Part shown: piece after piece, positions 47,180-55,200 of the stretch | How the letters are laid out: every line of letters starts with the position of its first letter | Numbering within the stretch: the stretch's first letter is position 1 | From: Hyalangium versicolor | Lineage (GTDB): Bacteria > Myxococcota > Myxococcia > Myxococcales > Myxococcaceae | Reading direction: 5' to 3' | Assembly: GCF_020103695.1 (NCBI RefSeq) | Contig: NZ_JAHXBF010000039.1 | Coordinates: 1-64,000, forward strand | Length of the DNA stretch: 64,000 bases | Made by a program: the position numbers and the translations under genes | Notes under the pieces: generated by a model | Seen by the model: only the letters and a program-made list of their open reading frames with translations | Databases searched by the model: none | Told to the model about the DNA's origin: nothing

Positions 47180-48266
47180 TGGGTGGATAATAGTCTCGCG
47201 TGAGGAGCGGGGGCAGTTGTTACGAGAACCAGACACTGCTGCCTTCGTGAGAGTTTTCCGTGGGTATGAAACTCCTCAATCTGTCGTAAAGTATGCGTGA
47301 GGGGGGAGTGTATGAGTATGTTCAAGCAAGAAGGTCGAATCGAATCTGGATGTCTTCATCTTCTCGGGATGCTGGCAAACCTTTGCCTCGTTGCGGGATG
47401 CGCTCCGGAGCCCGCGTCTCCCTTCGAGGAGGCGTGGGTGAGCAGCTCGGACTCCGCGCTGGTCGCCAGCAATAGCCTGACGCCCAACGGGCTGGGGACC
47501 AACGGACTGGGAACCAACGGGCTGGGAACCAACGGGCTGGGAACCAACGGGCTGTCGACGGCCTCCTTCGCTTCCTGGTTCAACTCGAACCCGGCTGCCG
47601 TGTCGGACATGGTGATGCGGTACCTGGTCCGCTGCGCTGTGCCTGCGGGTCAGAGCCGCACCTGGACCCATCCTTCCACTGGCGTGCGGTACACGTGGAC
47701 GGGCGAACTGGGCCTCACGCCGAACTGGGCCAGTGGCCAGGTTGCCACCGAGAGGGAGGAACAGCTCATCACGGCGTGTCTCGCGGCCCATGTGAACAAG
47801 TTTGGCGTCAGCATGCAGATCTCGGTGGTCGGGCGGGATGCGTTGAACAACCTGGTGCCCATGGCTCCAGGGGAAGCCACGACCTACAGCCAGAGAGAGG
47901 CCACGTTCTACGGCAACCTGTTCCGCAACGAGGGCATCTTCGTCTGCAAGGATCCGCTCCTGAGGATCAACTCGTCGAAGAGCACCCTGCGGGCCTGCTC
48001 GATTGAGAGTCTGAGCTCGAGCTGCTCTCCCATGGCCATTACGGGCACCTGTGGTGGAGGCACGGGCTGCACCCCGGACAGCAGCAAGGAATTCGACGGC
48101 TCGTGCAAGTACAACGGGAAGGCTTACGCTGCGTTGTCGACGCGCATCCGGCCCGAGGACATCTACACGTGTGGCGACGGCATCTGCCAGATCTCGGAGT
48201 CGTGCGGCACGGGCTCGAGCGCAAGCAGTTGCCTGGCGGACTGCGGGCCCTGTCCGTAATCTCAGC
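47180..48266 (+). repeat. inverted repeat, right arm (~1.09 kb), with lipoprotein gene
   Basis: It matches the reverse complement of 40640-41726 over promoter, leader and full coding region, ending shortly after the stop codon. The two arms could recombine and invert the ~5.45-kb segment between them. Confidence 0.85.
47312..48259 (+). CDS. LGTNG-repeat lipoprotein, paralogue B
   Basis: The frame encodes 315 residues from ATG 47312, with GGGGGGAG just upstream; an ATG at 47297 lacks a site. It is the same in length and layout as the gene at 40647: lipobox LCLVAGC, repeated NGLGTNGLGTNG, WTGELGLTPNWASGQVATER and the Cys-rich end CGDGICQISESCGTGSS. Most differences lie in the last third (DALNNLVPMAPGEA in place of DAPSNVLHMDTGEA, and SKEFDGSCKYNGKAY in place of TKGFYASCTYNKKTY). 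It follows the FHA activator gene after 222 bp; no sigma-54 promoter is evident there. Confidence 0.82.
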   Translation: MSMFKQEGRIESGCLHLLGMLANLCLVAGCAPEPASPFEEAWVSSSDSALVASNSLTPNGLGTNGLGTNGLGTNGLGTNGLSTASFASWFNSNPAAVSDMVMRYLVRCAVPAGQSRTWTHPSTGVRYTWTGELGLTPNWASGQVATEREEQLITACLAAHVNKFGVSMQISVVGRDALNNLVPMAPGEATTYSQREATFYGNLFRNEGIFVCKDPLLRINSSKSTLRACSIESLSSSCSPMAITGTCGGGTGCTPDSSKEFDGSCKYNGKAYAALSTRIRPEDIYTCGDGICQISESCGTGSSASSCLADCGPCP

Positions 48267-48294
48267 GCGGTTTGGAGAAGAAGAACGCTGGGCT

Positions 48295-48723
48295 ATGTAT
48301 GATGGAAGGGTGCGCAGCCTCGCCTTCCTCTTCGTCCTCGCTTGCTCCTCCGACCGGCCGGCGCCCCTCCAAGAGGCGGCGCCAGCCTCGCTTCCTGCAC
48401 CTGCACCCATCATCGCACCTGCCCCGGCGCGATACCCCGAAGCCGCGATCGAAGAGGCACAGCGGAGTAACCGCAACGCGTGCCTTCGGCTCGTGTACAA
48501 GCGCGGTTGCTCGGAGCTGCGGACCGGCACGATTACGGCGCACGTCACGCTCGATCCGGCCGGGAAGCCCGCGCGCGTCGAAATCACTGGCAATACAGTG
48601 AAGCGTGATCCGAAGCTCGTCGCCGACTGCGTCGAGAAGGACCTCGCCACGTGGACGTTTGCGCCGCCGGGTGAAGCGCCGCCGGGATTCGACATGACGC
48701 TGATCTTTTCCGACATGTGCTAA
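48295..48723 (+). CDS. lipoprotein with TonB/AgmX C-terminal-like domain
   Basis: The frame encodes 142 residues from ATG 48295; GTG 48310, preceded by GGAAGGG, is an alternative. The signal peptide ends in VLAC (Cys17). An Ala/Pro linker (20-50) leads to a domain of about 85 residues: RNACLRLVYKRG, GTITAHVTLDPAGKPARVEI, LVADCVEKDLATWTFAPPGE. This alternation and the VTLDxxGKPxxVxI motif resemble the TonB-like C-terminal domain found in AgmX/PglI-type myxobacterial proteins. Three Cys in the domain are probably disulfide-bonded. Confidence 0.72.
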   Translation: MYDGRVRSLAFLFVLACSSDRPAPLQEAAPASLPAPAPIIAPAPARYPEAAIEEAQRSNRNACLRLVYKRGCSELRTGTITAHVTLDPAGKPARVEITGNTVKRDPKLVADCVEKDLATWTFAPPGEAPPGFDMTLIFSDMC

Positions 48724-48900
48724 CGCGAACGAGCTCGTCTTACGCGCCACGGTGCGTCGAAAAGGCGCGCGTTCACGAAGTCGTCGGGATCAACACCCGT
48801 CTCAGCGCAGTGCTTGGCCGCACGGTCGAGAAAGCCTGCGACGGCCCTCACGGTCTGCAGGAAGGTGGGCACGCTTAAGCCTGCCTCCACACCTCTCCCC
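48724..48900 (-). pseudogene. DUF1993-type protein N-terminal fragment
   Basis: A minus-strand frame gives SVPTFLQTVRAVAGFLDRAA, then KHCAETGVDPDDFVNARLFD, which matches the first helix pair of DUF1993 (DinB-like) proteins, normally about 165 residues. The remaining two thirds are absent and the frame runs into non-native residues (APWRVRRARSR). It is a truncated, non-functional remnant. Confidence 0.5.
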
Positions 48901-49163
48901 TGCCACCCGCTTCCTCGTCCACGCACTCAGAGACCAGGATCGCGGACTGGGTGGGAGTGCGCTCGCCGCTCATCGTCCATGGTGAGGGTCCCAGCGGCTA
49001 TGCGCCCGAGGTGGCCGCTCTCATGGATCTGCTTCGAATCGAGCGCGAACCCCCGCCTGGGTGATAGGCGACCCAGCCTGCCTCTCCTTCATGCACGTGA
49101 GGGTGTCTGGTTTCAGGCCTACCGTACCGCTACAGTTTTACCGCCGGCCCTCCAGGAGGATCG
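48901..49163. other. short gap with possible C-terminal gene remnant
   Basis: On the plus strand, one frame ending at the TGA near 49063 reads IADWVGVRSPLIVHGEGPSG then YAPEVAALMDLLRIEREPPP. It looks protein-like but has no start or ribosome binding site, so it may be the tail of a deleted gene or chance. The last 100 bases contain the promoter region of the hybrid kinase; AGGAGG (49155-49160) precedes its ATG. Confidence 0.3.
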
Positions 49164-51983
49164 ATGAACCCCCATCCTGAACAGCACTCGTCTGCAGAGG
49201 ATGGACCACGCGGTGAGCTGGACGGGTTCTCGGCGCTGGAAGTGGTGGAGGCCCTCGAGGATGCCTTCCTCGCCGTGGATGTGGACCTGAAGATCCGGGC
49301 CGTGAACGCCGCGGCCGAGCGGCTCCTGGGGCTGTCTCGCTCGGAGCTGCTGGGAGTGGCGCTGGAGGAGATCCTGAACGGCAAGGAGTTCTCGCCGGCG
49401 CTCATCGACGGCTGCCTGCGCGCATTCACCGATCAGAAGCCCCTGCGCCTCATCGGGCACCGCGCCTCGGTGGATCAATGGCTGGAGATCCGACTGCGTC
49501 CCCAGCGCAAGCAGGTGTGGCTCTTCCTGCGCGACGTCACCCAGGAGCACAAGACCGAGGAGCGCCTGCGCGAGTTCGAGCACCAGCAGGCCGTGCTCCG
49601 CTACGTCATCGCCAACGTGCCCCACGCCATCTTCTGGAAGGACCGCCAGGGCCACTTTCTCGGCGCCAACCAGAACTTCCTCAATGACTGCGGCGTGGGC
49701 ACGCTGGACAACCTGCTCGGCAAGACGGACTACGACATCTGGAGCAAGCGCGAGGAGGCGGACTCCTTCGTCCAGGTCGATCGCCGGGTGATGGACAGCG
49801 GCACGTCCATGCTCGATGTCGAGGAGCCCGTGCTGCGCGCGGATGGCTCGCAGCGCACGCTGCTCACCAGCAAGGTTCCCCTCCGAGACGAGCGAGGCAC
49901 CGTCATCGGCCTGCTGGGCATCTACGCGGACATCACCGAGCGCAAGCGCATCGAGGTGGAGCTGCACAAGGCCAAGGAGTCCGCCGAGGCCGCCGTCCGC
50001 GCCAAGAGCGAGTTCCTCACCGTCATGAGCCACGAGCTGCGCACCCCGCTGACCTTGATCCTGGGTCCGCTGGGCGTGCTGCTCTCCTCGAGCTCCGGAG
50101 ATCTCTCCGACCGCATGCGGGTGGACCTCGAGCGCATCCACCGCAACGCCGAGCGGCTCTTCCGGCTCGTGGATGACATCCTGGACCACCAGAAGGTGGA
50201 GGCCGGCCGCATGACGGTCGACTGGGAGCCCACCGAAGTCATCGCCCTCACCTCCCACATCGTGGAGGACGCGCGCTCGGCGGGAGCTACCCGAGGCATC
50301 GAGGTGCGCTTCGAGGCCGACCCGAGCGTCGGCTCGGTGCCGCTGGACCGGCGCAAGTTCGAGAAGATCGTCCTCAACCTCCTCGGCAACGCGCTCAAGT
50401 TCACTCCCGAGGGAGGCTCCATCACCGTGGCCTTGCACGCCGGGGACTCGGGGCTCGAGCTCTCGGTGAAGGACACCGGGCCCGGCATTCCCAAGGCCCG
50501 ACAGGGGCAGCTGTTCCAGCGCTTCCAGCAGCTCGACGGCTCGACCACACGCAAGCACGAGGGCACCGGCATGGGGCTGGCCATCGTGAAGGAGTTCACC
50601 GAGCTGATGGGCGGCCAGGTCGCCGTGGAGAGCGAGCTTGGTCAGGGCTCGCGCTTCATCGTCCGCCTGCCGGGGACCGCCGAGCAGCTCACGTCACCGA
50701 GGCCCGCGACCCCAGCCCCGATGCGGTCGAGCCCCGGCTACCGCGCGCACCTGATGCCTGCCCCCATTCCCATCCACATGATGCCTCGGGAGCGGACGGG
50801 CTCGGCGCCGCGGTTGCTCATCGCCGAGGACAACGCCGACATGCGGGGCTACCTGGCCGATCTGCTGTCGGCGGAGTACGACATCGAGCTGGCGGAGACC
50901 GGCAGGCAAGCATGGGAAGCCGTGCAGCAGCGGCGACCCCACGTCATTGTTTCGGATGTGATGATGCCGGAGATGGATGGCACGGAGCTGGTGGCGCGCC
51001 TCAAGGCGAGCGCTCGGTACCGGGACATCCCCGTCCTGCTGCTGACCGCGAAGTCCAGCCGCGAAGAGGCCATCGACGGCCTGGAGGCTGGAGCGGACGA
51101 CTACCTGGGCAAGCCGTTCGGCCCCGACGAGCTCAAGGCCCGCGTGCGTGCCGCCGTGAGGCTGCATGACGTCTACCTGCAGCTGGAGAACCGCACCAGC
51201 GAGCTGGAGACCGCGCTGCGACAGCTGCGAGAGGCGCAGGAGCAGCTCGTGCAGAGCGCGAAGATGGCCGCCATGGGCACGCTGGTGGGTGGGCTCTGCC
51301 ACGAGCTCAACAACCCGATGGCCGCCATCCGCATGAGCATCGAGATGCTGTCGCGCTATCCGCTCGGCTCGGAGGCCCGGCGGTCGGCATTCGAGGTCAT
51401 CGATCGCCAGTCGAGGCGCTGCGCGGGCCTGCTGAAGGTGCTGCTCGAGTTCTCGGGCCGTCCGACGACCGTCCCCGTGCCGTGCGAGGTCCGGACGGTG
51501 GTGGGACGGGTCGCCGAGCTGGCTCGCTCCGAGGTGTCCCAGCGCGGGCTGCACCTGGAGCAGCGGCTCTCTGGCGTCGAGCCTCCATGGCTTCACGTGC
51601 ACGCGGAGGAGATGGAGACGGCTCTGCTCTGCGTGGTGAAGAACGCCCTGGAGGCCAGTCCGCCGGACGCCACCATCGTCATCGAGTCCCAGGCCCTGGC
51701 GCGAAACGGGGCACAGGGCGTGGAGTTGACCGTGCGTGACACCGGCTCCGGCATCCCCGAGGAGATGGTGTCCCGGGTCGTCGAGCCGTTCTTCACCACG
51801 AAGCCACCGGGAGAGGGCATCGGTCTGGGCCTCTCGTTGGCCCACCGCTTCATCGAAGCCCATGGGGGGACCTTGAATATCGAAAGCCAGATCGGAAAAG
51901 GGACAACGGTGCGCATGTGGCTGCCTGCTGCAGCCGTCCGCCAGCCGTCCGCCTCACGCGTCACGGAGGTTCGCGCGCGATGA
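49164..51983 (+). CDS. hybrid sensor kinase with two histidine-kinase cores and a central receiver
   Basis: The frame encodes 939 residues with no membrane segment. Order: PAS (about 20-135), PAS/PAC (about 145-265; IFWKDRQGHFLGAN, GIYADITERKRI), HisKA 1 with His290 (VMSHELRTPLTLIL), HATPase 1 (about 390-505; NLLGNALKFTPEGG, KDTGPGIP, GTGMGLAIV), receiver (about 550-670; LIAEDNADMRG, phospho-acceptor Asp598 in SDVMMPEMDG, LLTAKSS), coiled coil, HisKA 2 with His713 (GLCHELNNPMAAIR), HATPase 2 (about 810-925; VVKNALEAS, RDTGSGIP, GIGLGLSLAHRF). Both cores keep all key residues. The first core resembles HPK1 and the second HPK4-type, so this is probably an internal phosphorelay or a fusion of two systems. 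Its stop overlaps a 20-codon frame. Confidence 0.92.
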   Translation: MNPHPEQHSSAEDGPRGELDGFSALEVVEALEDAFLAVDVDLKIRAVNAAAERLLGLSRSELLGVALEEILNGKEFSPALIDGCLRAFTDQKPLRLIGHRASVDQWLEIRLRPQRKQVWLFLRDVTQEHKTEERLREFEHQQAVLRYVIANVPHAIFWKDRQGHFLGANQNFLNDCGVGTLDNLLGKTDYDIWSKREEADSFVQVDRRVMDSGTSMLDVEEPVLRADGSQRTLLTSKVPLRDERGTVIGLLGIYADITERKRIEVELHKAKESAEAAVRAKSEFLTVMSHELRTPLTLILGPLGVLLSSSSGDLSDRMRVDLERIHRNAERLFRLVDDILDHQKVEAGRMTVDWEPTEVIALTSHIVEDARSAGATRGIEVRFEADPSVGSVPLDRRKFEKIVLNLLGNALKFTPEGGSITVALHAGDSGLELSVKDTGPGIPKARQGQLFQRFQQLDGSTTRKHEGTGMGLAIVKEFTELMGGQVAVESELGQGSRFIVRLPGTAEQLTSPRPATPAPMRSSPGYRAHLMPAPIPIHMMPRERTGSAPRLLIAEDNADMRGYLADLLSAEYDIELAETGRQAWEAVQQRRPHVIVSDVMMPEMDGTELVARLKASARYRDIPVLLLTAKSSREEAIDGLEAGADDYLGKPFGPDELKARVRAAVRLHDVYLQLENRTSELETALRQLREAQEQLVQSAKMAAMGTLVGGLCHELNNPMAAIRMSIEMLSRYPLGSEARRSAFEVIDRQSRRCAGLLKVLLEFSGRPTTVPVPCEVRTVVGRVAELARSEVSQRGLHLEQRLSGVEPPWLHVHAEEMETALLCVVKNALEASPPDATIVIESQALARNGAQGVELTVRDTGSGIPEEMVSRVVEPFFTTKPPGEGIGLGLSLAHRFIEAHGGTLNIESQIGKGTTVRMWLPAAAVRQPSASRVTEVRAR

Positions 51984-52042
51984 ACGTCCTGGATTTCTGG
52001 GAGGATGAGGCTCCGCTCGCACTGGAGCTCCCTCGCTCCTGA
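51980..52042 (+). CDS. 20-codon frame overlapping the hybrid kinase stop (uncertain)
   Basis: ATGA overlaps the kinase's TGA. The frame reads MNVLDFWEDEAPLALELPRS and stops. GGAGG lies 9-14 nt upstream (51965-51969). The ATGA layout is that of a coupled downstream gene, so this may be the start of a once longer protein (a response regulator would be typical) cut short, or a very short peptide. It is equally possible that it is chance. Confidence 0.25.
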   Translation: MNVLDFWEDEAPLALELPRS

Positions 52043-52239
52043 GCCGCGCCGCGCCGCGATTCAATGAGAGATTCGCCGATGACCCTCCCGGGTCATGCAT
52101 GACCACGTGAGCTCCTCCCTGCTCAGGAGCCGTCCGAGCCCTGTCATTCGTTCGCCAGCTATCATGGCTCGCATGTTTCAGGGTGCGGTGGTCTTGACCG
52201 CACCCGCGCGCGTATTCGTCCGTGGGGAGAGGCGCACTC

Positions 52240-55200
52240 ATGTTGGACATCCCAGGCTACAAGGTTCTTGGGACGATCAGAGCCACCGGCTCCAATGTGC
52301 TGTTTCATGCGGTGCGCGAGGCGGATGGGCTGCCCGTCATCATCAAGACGCCGATGATGTCCTCGCCAGGGCCGCGCGAGCGAGAGAGGTACCGGCGGGA
52401 GTTCAGCATCCTCCAGCGGCTCAGAGACGTGCGCGGCGTGGCCCGGCCGTTTGCTTGCGAGCGCATCCACGAGCGCCCCGTGTTGTTGCTGGAGCGGGTG
52501 CAGGGTGAGGCCCTGTCCGAGTCCGTGCGCCAGCCGATGGAGGCGACGCGATTCCTGACGCTCGCCGTCTCGCTGGCCTCCACGCTGACCGAGGTGCACA
52601 GCCGCAACGTGATCCACAAGGACATCAAGCCGTCGAACATCATCCTGGAGCCGGGCGGAGAGGGGAGGTTGATCGACTTCGGAGTGGCGACGCTGCAGAA
52701 GGTGGAGCACCTGGACGCGGCTTCCGGGCACATGGTCGAGGGGACGCTGGCGTACATGTCGCCGGAGCAGACAGGGCGGATGAACCGCGCGGTGGACTAC
52801 CGCACGGACTTCTACTCGCTAGGCGTCACCTTCTACGAGCTGCTCACGGGCCAGCGTCCGTTCCATGGGAAGGACGCGCTGGAGTGGTTCCACGCGCACA
52901 TGGCGCAGAGCGCGAAGCCTCCGCACGAGGTGAACGCGGAGGTGCCCGCGGCGCTGTCCGCCATCGTGATGAAGCTGCTGGCGAAGGTCGCCGAGGAGCG
53001 CTACCAGAGCGCCGAGGGGCTGAAGGCGGACCTGGAGCGGTGCCGTGCGGGAGCCGTGCGCAGCGCTCCGGGCGAGTTCACGCCCGGCGAGCAGGATGTG
53101 CCCCACCAGTTCCAGCTGCCCCAGCGGCTCTACGGGCGCGACGCGCAGGTCTCGTCCCTGCTCCAGGGCTTCGAGCGCGTGGTGGCGAGCGGGAAGCCGG
53201 AGCTGTTCCTGGTGAGCGGGTACTCGGGCATTGGCAAGTCGTCGGTGGTGAACGAGCTGCACAAGCCGGTGGTGCAGCGGCGGGGCTTCTTCCTGACGGG
53301 GAAGTTCGACCAGTTCCAGCGGGATATTCCCTACGCCACCCTGTCGCAGGCCATCCGCCGGCTGGTGCAGCAGCTGCTGGTGGGCACGGATGCGGAGCTG
53401 GAGAAGTGGCGCGAGCGGTTGAACCAGGCCTGGGAGGGGCAGGGCCAAGCGCTGGTGGACCTGGTGCCTCAGCTGGAACTGCTCGTCGGCAAGCAGCCGC
53501 CGCTGCCAGAGGTGTCGCCCGGCGAGGTCCACCTCCGCTTCCAGCGAGTGCTTCGCCAGTTCCTGGGAGTCTTCGCCATCACCGAGCACCCACTGGTGGT
53601 GTTCCTGGATGATCTGCAGTGGGCGGATTTGGCCAGCCTGCGGCTCATCGAGCAGATGCTGCTGCAGTCCGAGAGCCTGCCCGTGCTGTGGATCGGCGCG
53701 TTCCGGGACAACGAGGTGAGCTCGGCGCACCCCCTGGTGCCGTTGCTGGAGGAGGTGCGCAAGGCCGGGGCTCCCATCTCCGACCTGCGGCTGGAGCCTC
53801 TGAGCCTGAAGCAGGTCGAGGCACTGGTGGCCGACACGCTGCCGGGCGCGACGGAAGAGCTCGTCGCTCCCCTCTCGGAGCTGGTGCACGAGAAGACAGG
53901 CGGCAATCCCTTCTTCCTGATCCAGTTCCTGGTGACGCTGAGCCAGGACGGGCTGCTGACGCGCGCGCCCGGCGGAGGCTGGCGGTGGGATCGGGAAGCG
54001 GTGAGGGCTCGGAGCTACTCGGACAACGTGGTGGACTTCATGGTGGGCAAGCTGCGCCAGCTGCCCTCCGGGACGCAGCGCCTGCTGAGGCTGGCGGCGT
54101 GCGTGGGCAACGTCTTCTCACTCCAGATGCTGGGCACCGTCGGTGGCACGGACGAGGTGGGGGAGGTGGAGCAGGGGCTCGAGCCCGCGCTCCAAGAAGG
54201 CCTGCTGGCGCGCGTGGGCCCGGAGCAGTACCGCTTCTTCCATGACCGGATCCACCAGGCGGCCCACACCCTCAGCTCCGAGAAGGAGCGCCAGGCCACC
54301 CACCTGCGCATCGGCCGGCAGCTGCTGCGGAGCCTGTCCCCCGAGCAGCTGCGCCAGAACCTCTTCGACGTGGTCAGCCAGCTCGGTGCGGGCGTGGACT
54401 TGATCGAGGACCCGGCGGAGCGCCATCAGGTGGCGCGGTTGAACGCCGAGGCCGGTGCGAAGGCCGAGGCCGCGGTCGCGGCGGGTCCCGGCGTTGCCTA
54501 CTTCAGCGCGGCCTTCGCGCTCATTCCTGGAGACCCCTGGGAGACGGACTACGAGCTGACCTTCCGCGTGCGGCTCGCCCGGGCTCGGTGCGAAGCCATG
54601 TGCGGCAATCTCGGCACGGCGCGCCAGCTGGCGGAGGAAGCTTGCGCTCGGGCACGCACTCGCGCGGACTTCAAGACTGCCTCCTGCTTGAAGAGCGACG
54701 TCTGCCTCGGGATGGGAGATATCACCGAGTCCATCCGCTGCATCCTGGACACCCTGGCGATGCTGGGGATTCCCATGCCATCGCACCCCAGCTGGGAGGA
54801 GGCGAGAGCGGCTCATGACGAGGTGTGGCGGGAGCTGGGAGAGCGCTCCATCGAGAGCCTCATCGACCTGCCGCCCATGGCCGATCCGGACATGAAGCTG
54901 TTGATGGGAGCGCTCGGCACGCTCTTCGCCAAGGCCTATGTCACCGACCTCCCCCTGCTCATCATCACCGTGAGCCGGATGGTTTCGCTCACCCTGCGCC
55001 ACGGCCTCGCACCCGCGTCGGTGATCGGCCTGGGATGGTTCGGGCTGGTGACGGGCAGGGTGTCCAAGCGGTACCGGGAAGGCCATGCCTGGAACATGCT
55101 CGCTCGCGCGCTCGTCGAGCGGCACAACATCTCGATCCATCGATCGAGCGTGCTCCTCAGCACCCAGTGCGTGACGCTCTGGACCCGTCCTCCCTCCGAG

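Noticed and set aside
48908..49063. Protein-like frame ending in LMDLLRIEREPPPG
   Set aside because: No start codon with a ribosome binding site and no family match; kept only as a possible remnant in the gap entry.
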